Positions 44,039-52,702 of a stretch of DNA of 64,000 nucleotides are shown here, piece by piece. Numbering within the stretch: position 1 is the stretch's first letter; the number at the start of each line of letters is the position of its first letter. This stretch comes from Bryobacterales bacterium F-183. GTDB lineage: Bacteria > Acidobacteriota > Terriglobia > Bryobacterales > Bryobacteraceae. The stretch spans positions 1,302,001 through 1,366,000 of the forward strand of contig AP025252.1 in the NCBI GenBank assembly GCA_016865505.2, in the 5' to 3' direction. The position numbers were made by a program, and so were the translations under genes. The notes beneath the pieces are model-generated. The model searched no databases. It was not told the DNA's origin and saw only the letters and a list, made by a program, of their open reading frames with translations.

Positions 44039-45040
44039 GTGGCCGTACGCCGTCAGACCAACCACGCACATCCCGCTAAAGCCTGGGCGGCTGCCGCTAT
44101 GCTTGCCGCTCTGGTCGGCGGACTCTGCTTTGTCATCCTAAAGGCCCACAATCAGGCCAATCCCGAGGTCGGCGCGGGGGATTTCAAATGGGCGCTGCGT
44201 GCCATGCGGGACCTTCTCGGTGGACGTGACCCCTACGGCTACGCCCCCGGCCCTTATGCGATCCCGTATCCGCTGCCTTCGGCCTTTGCAGCGCTGCCGG
44301 TCGCCTGGATGCCAGATATCGCCGCGGGTTCTGTCTTTTTTGGATTGTCGGTGCTGCTTCTGGCGTACTGCGTCTTCCGCAGCGGCGAAGAGTGGCGCCT
44401 GGCGATGCTGCTGAGCTGGAACTTTGTGTACGCATTGCTGTGGGTTCAGTGGACGCCGTTGCTCTGCTGCCTGTGGTTCCTGCCGCAGGCGATGCCCTTG
44501 CTGTTGATGAAGCCCAACATCGCCATCCCCATCGCGCTGGCGCGATGGCTGCCGCACATTCGAGAGCCTCGGTTCTTGTGGCGATGGTCGTGGGTGCCGT
44601 TGGCGGTGCTCGCCGCGAGCCTGATCTGCAAGCCGGACTGGCCTGCCGTCTGGCTGCACCAGACGTCCACCTATCAGGGCATCAAGCCTCCCATCCTGGT
44701 GCTTCCGTTGGGACCCCTCGTGCTGCTTTCGCTCCTTGCCTGGCCGGACCGCCGCGCATTGTTGATCGTACTCATGGCGTGCATGCCGCAGCGCATGGTG
44801 TACGACCAGTTGCCGCTGCTCCTTGCCGCAGGGTCGCGCGGGCAGATGTGGCTGCTGGTGGCCGCCAGCTGGGTGAACTGCGCCGTGTTTTGGAATACCG
44901 AAGGTGGATGGTCCGCCGTACCGATGGGTTGGCAGAACTTCATCGTGCTCACGCTGTACCTGCCGGCGGTGGCGGTTGTGATCTGGCCCAAGGTCCGCGC
45001 CTGGGCTTCCCCTCCGCACCCGGTTTCCGATATCGTTTGA
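44039..45040 (+). CDS. Multi-span membrane protein, GT87-like (DUF2029)
   Basis: The 333-residue protein has about 8-10 membrane helices (WAAAAMLAALVGGLCFVIL, ALLWVQWTPLLCCLWFL and others). An early loop GDFKWALRAMRDLLGGRDPYGYAP resembles polyprenol-phosphate-mannose-using GT87 enzymes, whose first outer loop carries the catalytic Asp and a GxDPY motif. It is shorter than typical members, so the function is uncertain. It follows the GT32-like gene by 30 bases and may provide a lipid-linked-sugar step. Confidence 0.55.
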   Translation: MAVRRQTNHAHPAKAWAAAAMLAALVGGLCFVILKAHNQANPEVGAGDFKWALRAMRDLLGGRDPYGYAPGPYAIPYPLPSAFAALPVAWMPDIAAGSVFFGLSVLLLAYCVFRSGEEWRLAMLLSWNFVYALLWVQWTPLLCCLWFLPQAMPLLLMKPNIAIPIALARWLPHIREPRFLWRWSWVPLAVLAASLICKPDWPAVWLHQTSTYQGIKPPILVLPLGPLVLLSLLAWPDRRALLIVLMACMPQRMVYDQLPLLLAAGSRGQMWLLVAASWVNCAVFWNTEGGWSAVPMGWQNFIVLTLYLPAVAVVIWPKVRAWASPPHPVSDIV

Positions 45041-45045
45041 GATAT

Positions 45046-46314
45046 ATGGACTTCCGGACCGGGATGATTCTGCGTTGGGCGGACGGCGTCCCCGCGCATT
45101 TGCCGCTGTTGAAGCAGGCGGGGATTCAGACGCTAGTGGTTCCTGGCGAACCGCAGGAGAACAACGCCGCGTTTCGTGAAGCCTGCAGCAAAGCGGGCAT
45201 CGAAACCATCCCCCAGTCCGAACTCAAGACCTTCACTCTGGCGCAACTACCCGCGGAAGCATCCGGGTACGCCGCATTGTCCACCGGACTTTGGCCTGGC
45301 ATCGGGCGAGGCGCGGCAGCGGGCCGCGACGATGAAGCATCCATGGCGAGCCGCGAGCCCTGGGTGGACTCCAACGGCTATTGGATCGCCTACCTCCGCG
45401 CGCTGTACCCGAATGTCCCGGCGCTGCTCGCGTATCAGGCGGGTCCTGCAGCGGGACTGTCGGCAGATCGCGCGGTGCCGTTCGACACATTGACGCTGGC
45501 ACTGGTGGAAGCCCGAGTTATGGGTGGCAACTACATCCTGTCGATGGATCCGCAGTTCCGCACGGCGCTACTCGCCGGGGACGCGAAGGCCGTCGCCGCC
45601 TGGAAGCAGTTAGGCATTACCGCGCAGTGGCTCAAGACCAATGCCGCATGGTTCCAAAAGCCGCCGATGCCGGCGATTCAGGCGTTGGTGGAGCCTGGAC
45701 GGCCTACGGCAGAGATCGCGAATCTGTTATTCCGCCGCAGCGGGTCGCCGATGTTGACTCGCAGTGTTCCCGCATCGCTCCCGCCGGGACTTTTGGCGTT
45801 TGTCACCACCGCAGTACGCGCGCCATTCAAGCCCGAGTTGGCAAAGAGTTTGCTACAACTGGCGTCGCAAGGCTGTACCGTCGTCACGGACGACGTATCG
45901 GAGAACGCTTGGTGGAAGCCCGCCGCATCCCACGCGGTGAAGACCCAGGACGATCGCATCTTCTACGCCCACGGCAAGGGTGCGATCTGCGCCTATCGCA
46001 AACGCATCGCGGACCCGAGCGAGCACGCCCTGGACGTCATCGACATCGTGACGCACGCCAAGCGTCCCATCCGCATCTGGAACGCGCCGTCCGTGATCGC
46101 GGTTGCGACCTCGGGAGGCGCTGCGCACCTGATCAACTACGGCACATCGTCCACAAAAGGCGAGGTACAGGCGCGAATCCAGGGCATGTACCGCAAGGCC
46201 GTGCTACACCGTCCGGGACTGCCGTCGAAAGAGTTGGAAGCAGCCGTGCGCGGTACGACGACGGAAGTCTTCATCCCGGAGATCACCCGGATCGCCACCG
46301 TCCAGTTTTCCTAA
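45046..46314 (+). CDS. Uncharacterised protein, possible TIM-barrel hydrolase
   Basis: From ATG 45046 the product has 422 residues (MDFRTGMILRWADGVP); the long upstream extension is out of frame with the membrane gene and is spurious. Strands such as AHLPLLKQAGIQTLVV, SNGYWIAYLRALYPN and NYILSMDPQF are compatible with a barrel resembling glycoside hydrolases, but no catalytic motif can be named. There is no signal peptide. It starts 5 bases after the GT87-like gene and ends the rightward run. Confidence 0.55.
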   Translation: MDFRTGMILRWADGVPAHLPLLKQAGIQTLVVPGEPQENNAAFREACSKAGIETIPQSELKTFTLAQLPAEASGYAALSTGLWPGIGRGAAAGRDDEASMASREPWVDSNGYWIAYLRALYPNVPALLAYQAGPAAGLSADRAVPFDTLTLALVEARVMGGNYILSMDPQFRTALLAGDAKAVAAWKQLGITAQWLKTNAAWFQKPPMPAIQALVEPGRPTAEIANLLFRRSGSPMLTRSVPASLPPGLLAFVTTAVRAPFKPELAKSLLQLASQGCTVVTDDVSENAWWKPAASHAVKTQDDRIFYAHGKGAICAYRKRIADPSEHALDVIDIVTHAKRPIRIWNAPSVIAVATSGGAAHLINYGTSSTKGEVQARIQGMYRKAVLHRPGLPSKELEAAVRGTTTEVFIPEITRIATVQFS

Positions 46315-46352
46315 GCATTGTCAGAGCGTTAGCGCCACCGCTCAGCTCCTCA

Positions 46353-46390
46353 GTGCCTGTCACCGGAAGCGGAACGGTGCCAGGCACGCC
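46353..46390. repeat. GTGCC palindromic element, second copy
   Basis: GTGCCTGTCACCG at 46353 and CGGTGCCAGGCAC at 46375 form an inverted repeat, and CAGGCACGCCC matches the edge of the cluster at 1571. It lies between two convergent gene ends. It could be an extragenic repeat or serve as a bidirectional stop. Confidence 0.6.
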
Positions 46391-46427
46391 CGGGAGGATC
46401 TGAGGAGGGAAATGGATTAGCCCGTTG

Positions 46428-46823
46428 TTACCACTCGGCGTATGCCGTACCGTCCAGGCTTTTGCCCTCGGACCCGCTACGTACGTCGAAGATCCCCGGC
46501 TCCGTCTGGTTGACGCTCGTCAGCGCGTCCTCCATCACGACCTGCCAGGTATCTGCGCTACCGGTCATCGGATCGATCGGGATCGTACGCAGATACTGCT
46601 CCGTCACCAGATCATTGAGCGACTGCGGAGCCTTCTGCTTGTCGTACGTGTATTCATCAATCACCGTCCGCAAGGTGAAGAGGTTGTTCTTCAGCACCGC
46701 TTCCTTCGCCCGCACCAGCGACTTCTGGTACATCGGCACCGCGATGCCCACGATGATCAGGATGATCGTCATCACGATCATGATCTCGATCAGCGTGTAG
46801 CCCGCCTGACGGCGCGTCATCAT
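46428..46823 (-). CDS. GspG-type pseudopilin 2
   Basis: From ATG 46823 the product has 131 residues and opens with a class III leader, RRQAGYTLIEIMIVMTIILI, cut after Gly by prepilin peptidase. It ends DGTAYAEW, as major pseudopilins of type II secretion do. It is 10 bases after the other pseudopilin gene and is transcribed from the secretin side. The assembly ATPase and inner-membrane genes are not in this window. Confidence 0.85.
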   Translation of the reverse strand: MMTRRQAGYTLIEIMIVMTIILIIVGIAVPMYQKSLVRAKEAVLKNNLFTLRTVIDEYTYDKQKAPQSLNDLVTEQYLRTIPIDPMTGSADTWQVVMEDALTSVNQTEPGIFDVRSGSEGKSLDGTAYAEW

Positions 46824-46833
46824 CTTCGACGAA

Positions 46834-47304
46834 TTACCACTCGGAATACAACGTGCCATCGCGTGCCCTTTCTGTGGATTTGGTAAATACATCAAATACG
46901 TTCTGGCCGCCCCAACTCGTGGACTTCGGATCGTCCTGCCAACTCCGCTTACCCCAGTCCGTACTGTTCGTGAACGGATCCTTCGGAATCCGCCGCAGGA
47001 ACTTCACCTTCTTATCCACCTGTCCGGACTTCTTGACGCCTTCCACCAGCATCTCCAGCGTTTCCGGGTACCCGTCGGTCTCCACCTTCACCGGCCCGAT
47101 CTCGCCGCGATCCACCGCGTCTTTGTAGCTATCGATCGCCCGGCGCATCTCCTGAAGCGCCACCCGCAGGTCCCGCTCCTTATCCCGCCGGACCTTGTAC
47201 CTCGCCAGCGGCACAGACATAGCCGTCAGCATGATGAGGATCGTGAACGCCACGATCAGCTCAATCAAGGTCAGGCCAGCTTGCGATCTCCTCCGCCGGT
47301 GCAT
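46834..47304 (-). CDS. GspG-type pseudopilin 1
   Basis: The 156-residue protein has the prepilin motif SQAGLTLIELIVAFTILIML, a long helix (RRDKERDLRVALQEMRRAIDSY) and the ending DGTLYSEW. It is 5 bases downstream of the secretin and 10 bases upstream of a second GspG. Two GspG-like genes after a secretin suggest a short T2SS or type IV-pilus-like locus. Confidence 0.87.
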   Translation of the reverse strand: MHRRRRSQAGLTLIELIVAFTILIMLTAMSVPLARYKVRRDKERDLRVALQEMRRAIDSYKDAVDRGEIGPVKVETDGYPETLEMLVEGVKKSGQVDKKVKFLRRIPKDPFTNSTDWGKRSWQDDPKSTSWGGQNVFDVFTKSTERARDGTLYSEW

Positions 47305-47309
47305 AATTC

Positions 47310-49703
47310 CTACTGTAGATTCACGCGTACCGGTTGCGGAGGCGCTGCGGCGATGCCCTGCTGCTGCGAATTCTGCAACCCGATCTGCTCGATGATCACC
47401 GTCGAGTTGCCGCGTCCCAGCGCCGTAAAGCGCAGGCTCACGATGCCGCCCGATCCGGAAACGCCCGCAGCACCCGGGTTGCGCGACACCGAAATCGTCG
47501 CCTCGCCCGTGTCATTGCGGATGTCCTTGCTCAGTGTGGTACGCATGCCGTCACGGGTCATCAAATCGCCCTGTTCGGCGTCATTCAGGCGCAATTTTGT
47601 GGGATCAAACTTCACGCGAATCGGCGTGACGGCCAACAAATCCGGCGCGTTCGTCGCCTGTAACGACAAACTGATCGGCGTACCCGGTGCCGCGTTCACC
47701 TCGTTACCAGGAACCCAGGATAAAGTCATCGGTCCGGCAGCAGGCACCGTACCCTGTGGACCCGCAGACACCGCCGACGGCGACACTGCCGGGGGCTTTG
47801 CCGCACCAGGTACCGGAGGCGTCACCGCGGCCGGAGCCGCGACAGCGGGCTCATCCTTCTTCGGCGCATAGATCACCCGGATATTCTGTTCCGTACCCGA
47901 ATAGATCGCACGCATGTTGTCTTCCGAATACCCCGGCGTACGCACAATGCGCGGCACCACCGCGATCAGCAGTTCCTGCTGCGTCTTTTCGACGTTCTCG
48001 CTACCAAACAGACGACCCAGCACCGGCACATTCACGATGCCCGGGACACCGGACACCAGCCGCGAATCCTGCGCATTGGTCAACCCGCCCAGGATGTTGA
48101 CTTCGCCTTCGCGCAGGCGCAGTTCCGTTTCGCTCTTGCGCTGGCCGATGATCGGCTGCGAAATGCCGCCCAAATCCACCCGGTCACGTACCGTCGAGAT
48201 TTCGACAGAGATTTTGAGCGTCACTTCATCCGTACCGTGTACCTGCGGCGTCATGTCCACATTCACGCCGACTTCCGTAAAGTTGAACTGCGTACTCACC
48301 AGCGGACTCACACCCGCGCCCACGCCGCCGATGCCCGGCTGAAAGCTACCCGTCGCGATCGGGATCTTGTCGCCGATGCGCAGCGACACCTTCTGCCCGT
48401 CCGACGCGCGGACCTGTGGCGACTGCAGCACGCGCGTCGAACGATCCGTCAGGATCGCCGACAGCAGCGCGCCCGGCAAGGTGGTGCTGAAGTCCTTCAG
48501 TTGTACCTTGCCCAGGTTCGACAACCGCACATTGGACCCCGTACCGGTATCCGTAGTCGAATCGTCCGAAGGCGCGGCCGGCGACCCCAGCGACGATCGC
48601 GGCGCAAACGTCACGGGCAAACGGATGCCCGACGTACTCCCGCTTTGCAACGTCGCAGCAAGGTCCCGCGTACGGCCGCGGTTGGCTTCCATCACGATGA
48701 CATCCACCACCACTTCGGCCTTCGGCTTGTCCAAATCTTTGATCAGCTTCTCGGCCAGCGCTACCTGATCCACCGTGCCGCGGATGAGAATCGCCTTCTG
48801 CGCGTTGTACGTGTACACACGCCGGATTTCCGTCAGCGACCGGACGGCCACCGAAATTTCCTGAAACTCCTGCACGGACGTCGCGTTCTGCACATAGAAC
48901 ACCTTCACCACGTCATCGTCATAGTCGCGACGCTTGGTGACGTTGTCTTCCGCGACAAACACCGTATTCTCGGTGAGCGGCTTCCAAAACGTTTTGGTCA
49001 GCACGGCCAGATAATCGAGAGCGCTTTCAATGGACGCGTTGTTCAGCTCGACGTTGTAGTTCTGCCGGCCGCTCGTATTCTGATACTGCGGGTCAAACAC
49101 CACGTTCAGGCCAGCAAGCTTGCCCAGCGTCTCGTACAGCACCCGCGGAGGCTGGCTGTTCATCTTGAGGCTCTGGATCGTGCGGTTGATCGGCTTCAAC
49201 TCCGGCGGCGCGAGCATCGACCCGATTCGCGCTTCCGCTTCCTTTGCCGCGCGCTGTGACAATGTCAGACCGCGGTCGTTCGACCCCTGCGGACCATTCG
49301 CCTTCTCCCGCTCGATCATCTCCTGCGTCTTGTTCCATTCCTGGATCGCGATGGACGACGAAGGATCCTTCTGGATGGCCTTCATGAACTCATCGAGCGC
49401 TTTTTCCAGGTCGCCCTGCAGCCGGATCTTGCGCCCGTCGTCGACATGCTTCTGGCTCGAATAAAAGCGCATGCGCTGGACAAGGATGCGGTAGCCGGCG
49501 TCGCTCGGGTCCGTAATCAGCGCCTGTTCAAAGTACTCCAGCGCGGTGTCAAAATCCCTCTTATCCTCGGCGATCTTGCCTTGCTTGACGAGCTTATCGC
49601 CCTTACGATTGCGCGCCTCAAGCGGCGTTACGGCAAAGGGATACAGTATAAGCAAGCACCCAAGAAGAGCGCAAAATTCCCGCAAGTTGCTGATTCGAAA
49701 CAT
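47310..49703 (-). CDS. Secretin with N-terminal TPRs and C-terminal cohesin-like domain
   Basis: The 797-residue protein has a signal peptide (LLGCLLILYPFAV), TPR-like repeats at 40-130 (RDFDTALEYFEQALITDPS) and N-domains (VFYVQNATSVQEFQEISVAVRS). The secretin beta-domain spans about 350-620, with VVVDVIVMEANRGR, LRIGDKIPIATGSF, VGVNVDMTPQVHG and VPVLGRLFGSENVEKTQQELLIAVVPRIV. After a Pro/Ala linker a cohesin-like fold follows (VNAAPGTPISLSLQAT, IRVKFDPTKLRL, GIVSLRFTALGRGNSTV). It would form the outer-membrane pore for secretion or pilus assembly. It heads an operon with two GspG genes. Confidence 0.88.
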   Translation of the reverse strand: MFRISNLREFCALLGCLLILYPFAVTPLEARNRKGDKLVKQGKIAEDKRDFDTALEYFEQALITDPSDAGYRILVQRMRFYSSQKHVDDGRKIRLQGDLEKALDEFMKAIQKDPSSSIAIQEWNKTQEMIEREKANGPQGSNDRGLTLSQRAAKEAEARIGSMLAPPELKPINRTIQSLKMNSQPPRVLYETLGKLAGLNVVFDPQYQNTSGRQNYNVELNNASIESALDYLAVLTKTFWKPLTENTVFVAEDNVTKRRDYDDDVVKVFYVQNATSVQEFQEISVAVRSLTEIRRVYTYNAQKAILIRGTVDQVALAEKLIKDLDKPKAEVVVDVIVMEANRGRTRDLAATLQSGSTSGIRLPVTFAPRSSLGSPAAPSDDSTTDTGTGSNVRLSNLGKVQLKDFSTTLPGALLSAILTDRSTRVLQSPQVRASDGQKVSLRIGDKIPIATGSFQPGIGGVGAGVSPLVSTQFNFTEVGVNVDMTPQVHGTDEVTLKISVEISTVRDRVDLGGISQPIIGQRKSETELRLREGEVNILGGLTNAQDSRLVSGVPGIVNVPVLGRLFGSENVEKTQQELLIAVVPRIVRTPGYSEDNMRAIYSGTEQNIRVIYAPKKDEPAVAAPAAVTPPVPGAAKPPAVSPSAVSAGPQGTVPAAGPMTLSWVPGNEVNAAPGTPISLSLQATNAPDLLAVTPIRVKFDPTKLRLNDAEQGDLMTRDGMRTTLSKDIRNDTGEATISVSRNPGAAGVSGSGGIVSLRFTALGRGNSTVIIEQIGLQNSQQQGIAAAPPQPVRVNLQ

Positions 49704-49823
49704 TCGTTTAGTCGAGAGCCAGTAGAAACAGATTCACCGCTACCAAGGCATGACGTGGAAATCCCTCAGACTGTTGAGGAAAATCGCATTTCGGCCATGA
49801 ACTAAGATGGTAGTTGGACGTCT

Positions 49824-50303
49824 ATGGCCAACTCGAACGGCGCGACTGCAATCCGCATCCTCAGCGACAACCGTCAGGCAGGCCATAACTATTTCCTGTT
49901 CGACAAATACGAAGCGGGCATTGTGCTGGGCGGCACCGAAGTCAAGGCCGCCAAGACCGGCAAGATTCAACTCAAGGACGCTTATGCCGATATAAGCGGA
50001 GGAGAAGCCTGGTTGGTGAACGCGCACATTTCCGAGTATTCGCACGGAAATCGCGAAAACCACGTGCCGGTCCGCAAGCGTAAGTTGTTGTTACATAAGA
50101 GAGAGATCGAAAAGCTGCATGAGCAGACGCGGGAAAAAGGCCTGTCCCTGATCCCCACCAAGATCTATCTCAAAAACGGCAAGATCAAGTGTGAATTTGC
50201 CGTCGCCAAGGGCAAAAAGTTCCACGATAAGCGCGAATCCGAACGGGCGCGTGAGGCAGAAAACGAAGCAAAAGCAGCACTCGGCCGCCGAGGCCGTGAG
50301 TAG
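49824..50303 (+). CDS. smpB: SsrA-binding protein SmpB
   Basis: The 159-residue protein carries SmpB motifs: [77 protein letters not shown] and a Lys/Arg-rich tail beginning [13 protein letters not shown]. It binds tmRNA for ribosome rescue. It begins 120 bases after the divergent secretin start. The pepA gene follows by 20 bases and is probably co-transcribed. Confidence 0.95.
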   Translation: MANSNGATAIRILSDNRQAGHNYFLFDKYEAGIVLGGTEVKAAKTGKIQLKDAYADISGGEAWLVNAHISEYSHGNRENHVPVRKRKLLLHKREIEKLHEQTREKGLSLIPTKIYLKNGKIKCEFAVAKGKKFHDKRESERAREAENEAKAALGRRGRE

Positions 50304-50323
50304 TTCAAGAACAAGAAAGAGTC

Positions 50324-51802
50324 ATGGATACAAGAATTCTGGCAGGTGGATTTGATTCGGAAGAGTGCGACGTTCTGGTGGTCCTGGCGCCGGAACGCGC
50401 TGCAGGTGTCGAGCTAACGGGCCATGCCGCCACGTTTAACCGCTTGAGCGGCGGCATGCTGCAGGACCTCTATGACTCCGGCGAGTTCAGCGGCAAGACG
50501 TCGGAAGTGGTGCTGCTGCACCGTCCGGCGGGAGTCAAGGCCAAGCGCGTCGCCATCGTCGGCGCCGGGGCCACCGCCAAGTTTGGCTCGGCGGAAGCAC
50601 GGCGCGCGGCGGCCACCGTGGTACGCCAGCTCAAGACCAGCACCGGCACCACCTGTTTTGCCGTCGACGATGCCCATTCCGGATTCGCCGGAGCGTTTTC
50701 CGAAGGCGCCGTCACCGCCCTCTGGGAACAGGACTTTCATAAGTCCACGGGCCGCCGCGAAAACAAGCTGTCGTCCACCCGCTTCGTCGTATCCTCCGCC
50801 ACGCCGGACCTCGAAACGTCCCTCAACGCCGGCCGTATCACCGCCGAATGCCAGAACTTCGCTCGCGACCTGGTGAATGAGCCGGGCAATCTGCTCCCCC
50901 CGCGCGAACTCGTTCGCCGCGCCAAAGAAATGGCCGAGCAACTGGGGCTCGAAATCGACGTGCTCGACAAGGACCGTATGTCCCAGCTCGGCATGGGATC
51001 TCTGCTCGGCGTCGCCCAGGGCAGCGCTGAACCGCCGTTCCTGATCGTGTTGAAGTACGTGCCGGAAAAGCCCGCCAAGACCTCGGATCACCTGGGTCTG
51101 GTCGGCAAGGGCGTGACCTTCGACACCGGCGGCATCTCGCTCAAGCCGGCCGACGGCATGGAAAAAATGAAGTGCGACATGGCGGGCGGCGCGGCGATGC
51201 TCGGCACCATGCGGGCGCTGGCGCAGTTGAAGCCGTCGATTCCCGTCACGGCCTTTGTGCCTACTGTCGAGAACATGCCCGGTAGCCGCGCCCAGCGTCC
51301 CGGCGACATCGTACGTTCGCTCGCCGGCAAGACCATCGAGGTCCTCAATACGGATGCCGAAGGCCGCCTGATCCTGATCGACGCCATCACGTACGCCAAG
51401 CAGCAGGGCTGTACCCACCTGGTAGACGCCGCAACGCTCACCGGAGCCATCGGTGTCGCGCTGGGCAGCGTACACGCGGGAGCCTTCACCAATAACCAGG
51501 AGTTTTTGGATAAGGTAATCAAGGCATCCAAAGCCGCAGGCGAAAACCTTTGGCCGATGCCCACCGATGACGATTACCGCGATCAGTTGAAGAGCGCCTA
51601 CGCGGACATCGCCAACATCGGAGGCCGCGCGGGCGGCGCCTGTACAGCGGCCGTGTTCCTGAAGGAATGGGTAGAAGATACGCCCTGGGTCCACCTGGAC
51701 ATTGCGCTCACGGCGTACCTGGATGAAGCCAAACCCTTCTGCGCCAAGGGTGCGACGGGGTTCGGCGTGCGTACCTTCGTCAATCTCGCAATGAACTGGT
51801 AG
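50324..51802 (+). CDS. pepA: Leucyl aminopeptidase (M17)
   Basis: The 492-residue protein has the M17 signature NTDAEGRL at residues 342-349. The metal-binding block GKGVTFDTGGISLKPADGMEKMKCDMAGGAAMLG with the catalytic Lys precedes it. It is a cytosolic hexameric metallopeptidase that removes N-terminal residues; in some bacteria it also binds DNA in recombination. Its start follows smpB by 20 bases. A strong terminator lies 25 bases past the stop. Confidence 0.95.
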   Translation: MDTRILAGGFDSEECDVLVVLAPERAAGVELTGHAATFNRLSGGMLQDLYDSGEFSGKTSEVVLLHRPAGVKAKRVAIVGAGATAKFGSAEARRAAATVVRQLKTSTGTTCFAVDDAHSGFAGAFSEGAVTALWEQDFHKSTGRRENKLSSTRFVVSSATPDLETSLNAGRITAECQNFARDLVNEPGNLLPPRELVRRAKEMAEQLGLEIDVLDKDRMSQLGMGSLLGVAQGSAEPPFLIVLKYVPEKPAKTSDHLGLVGKGVTFDTGGISLKPADGMEKMKCDMAGGAAMLGTMRALAQLKPSIPVTAFVPTVENMPGSRAQRPGDIVRSLAGKTIEVLNTDAEGRLILIDAITYAKQQGCTHLVDAATLTGAIGVALGSVHAGAFTNNQEFLDKVIKASKAAGENLWPMPTDDDYRDQLKSAYADIANIGGRAGGACTAAVFLKEWVEDTPWVHLDIALTAYLDEAKPFCAKGATGFGVRTFVNLAMNW

Positions 51803-51827
51803 CTCGCCAAATCGAGTTCGGAAAAAG

Positions 51828-51873
51828 AAAAGGACGGCTGCGGGAGGACACAATCCCGAGCCGTCCTTTTTCT
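51828..51873. terminator. Bidirectional terminator between pepA and a PEP-CTERM gene
   Basis: AAAAGGACGGCT-CGGGA pairs with TCCCG-GCCGTCCTTTT; A and T runs at both sides make it usable on either strand. It separates two convergent genes. Confidence 0.85.
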
Positions 51874-51887
51874 GGGTTTGTCGAAAA

Positions 51888-52460
51888 TCAGAAGCTGACG
51901 CGTCGACCTCGCACCAGTACCGCGAGCAAGCCGGCCGCACTACACATCAGCACGCCGGACAACACCGGCTCCGGGACGATCGATACAGCGGAGATCTCGG
52001 CAGAGTTCTTGAGGTAAGCACTGAGGTCACCGCCTACCATCTCCAACGTAGCGGCGGGTATCGCAGACGCCGAGTCCGAGGGGTCTACCCCGTCTCCGGC
52101 AAGAGTCGTCCGACCTTCGATGGCGGTGGAGATGGTAGAGAACTCCGAGCCCGGGGCGCCGTTGCTCGAAGCTACGCTCGGGAAGCCAGCAAGAAACTGT
52201 CGAGACGTACCTGCGAACGACGCACCGCTTACCGCAACCGAAGCACTGAGCCGCGGCAATGCAGCCGTAGAGAAGAGGTCAATATACACGGCACTCCGAT
52301 CAGACGTCGTGACAAGTGTGCGTTGTGCGGCGGTGAGACCAAGTGTATCCGGGCCATTCGTGGCCTCGAGACCTGTGGAGTAACTGTAGTGAATCACATC
52401 TGCCGATGCGGTTCCGGTTGTTGCCAAGCCCATAAGGGCGGCCAACGCGAATAGCTTCAT
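51888..52460 (-). CDS. PEP-CTERM exported protein, family A
   Basis: The 190-residue protein has a signal peptide (MKLFALAALMGLATTGTASA) and ends IVPEPVLSGVLMCSAAGLLAVLVRGRR, a PEP motif, membrane span and basic tail. The central part (HYSYSTGLEA, DRSAVYIDLFSTAALPRL, VAVSGAS) matches the PEP-CTERM protein at 55912 (YTYETTL, DSAVYQDFFGMPGV, LTVSGAS), so the two are paralogues. Both are leftward and flank the cytochrome/TlpA genes. Export sorting by an exosortase encoded elsewhere is expected; the role is unknown. Confidence 0.82.
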   Translation of the reverse strand: MKLFALAALMGLATTGTASADVIHYSYSTGLEATNGPDTLGLTAAQRTLVTTSDRSAVYIDLFSTAALPRLSASVAVSGASFAGTSRQFLAGFPSVASSNGAPGSEFSTISTAIEGRTTLAGDGVDPSDSASAIPAATLEMVGGDLSAYLKNSAEISAVSIVPEPVLSGVLMCSAAGLLAVLVRGRRVSF

Positions 52461-52531
52461 ACGGAAGGGTCCTCGAATGGGTGAGTGAATCTACTCTGTA
52501 GTATGGCAAAAGATGGCTCTGAGTTGCGCTA

Positions 52532-52553
52532 AGTTATTGAATACAAAATAACT
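52532..52553. promoter_or_regulatory. AT-rich inverted repeat in a divergent intergenic region
   Basis: AGTTATT and AATAACT, perfect 7-base arms, are separated by 8 bases. The interval of 242 bases lies between the divergent PEP-CTERM gene (start 52460) and the cytochrome gene (start 52703) and is unusually AT-rich for this genome. It could be an operator; no promoter boxes are certain. Confidence 0.35.
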
Positions 52554-52702
52554 CTGTGACCGTTAGAAAAAATATGCACGATTTCGGGCCATCCGTCGCG
52601 CAGAACCAAGAACAAGTTTATTTCTCGTAAATTCAGTACGATAGCAATCACCTCGCTAGTTTGTACTACCAATTCTATCGACTTTAGGTAATACTGTGAA
52701 GC

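Noticed and set aside
44392-45045. N-terminal extension of the protein at 45046
   Set aside because: It is an out-of-frame shadow of the GT87-like membrane gene and is alanine/arginine-rich.
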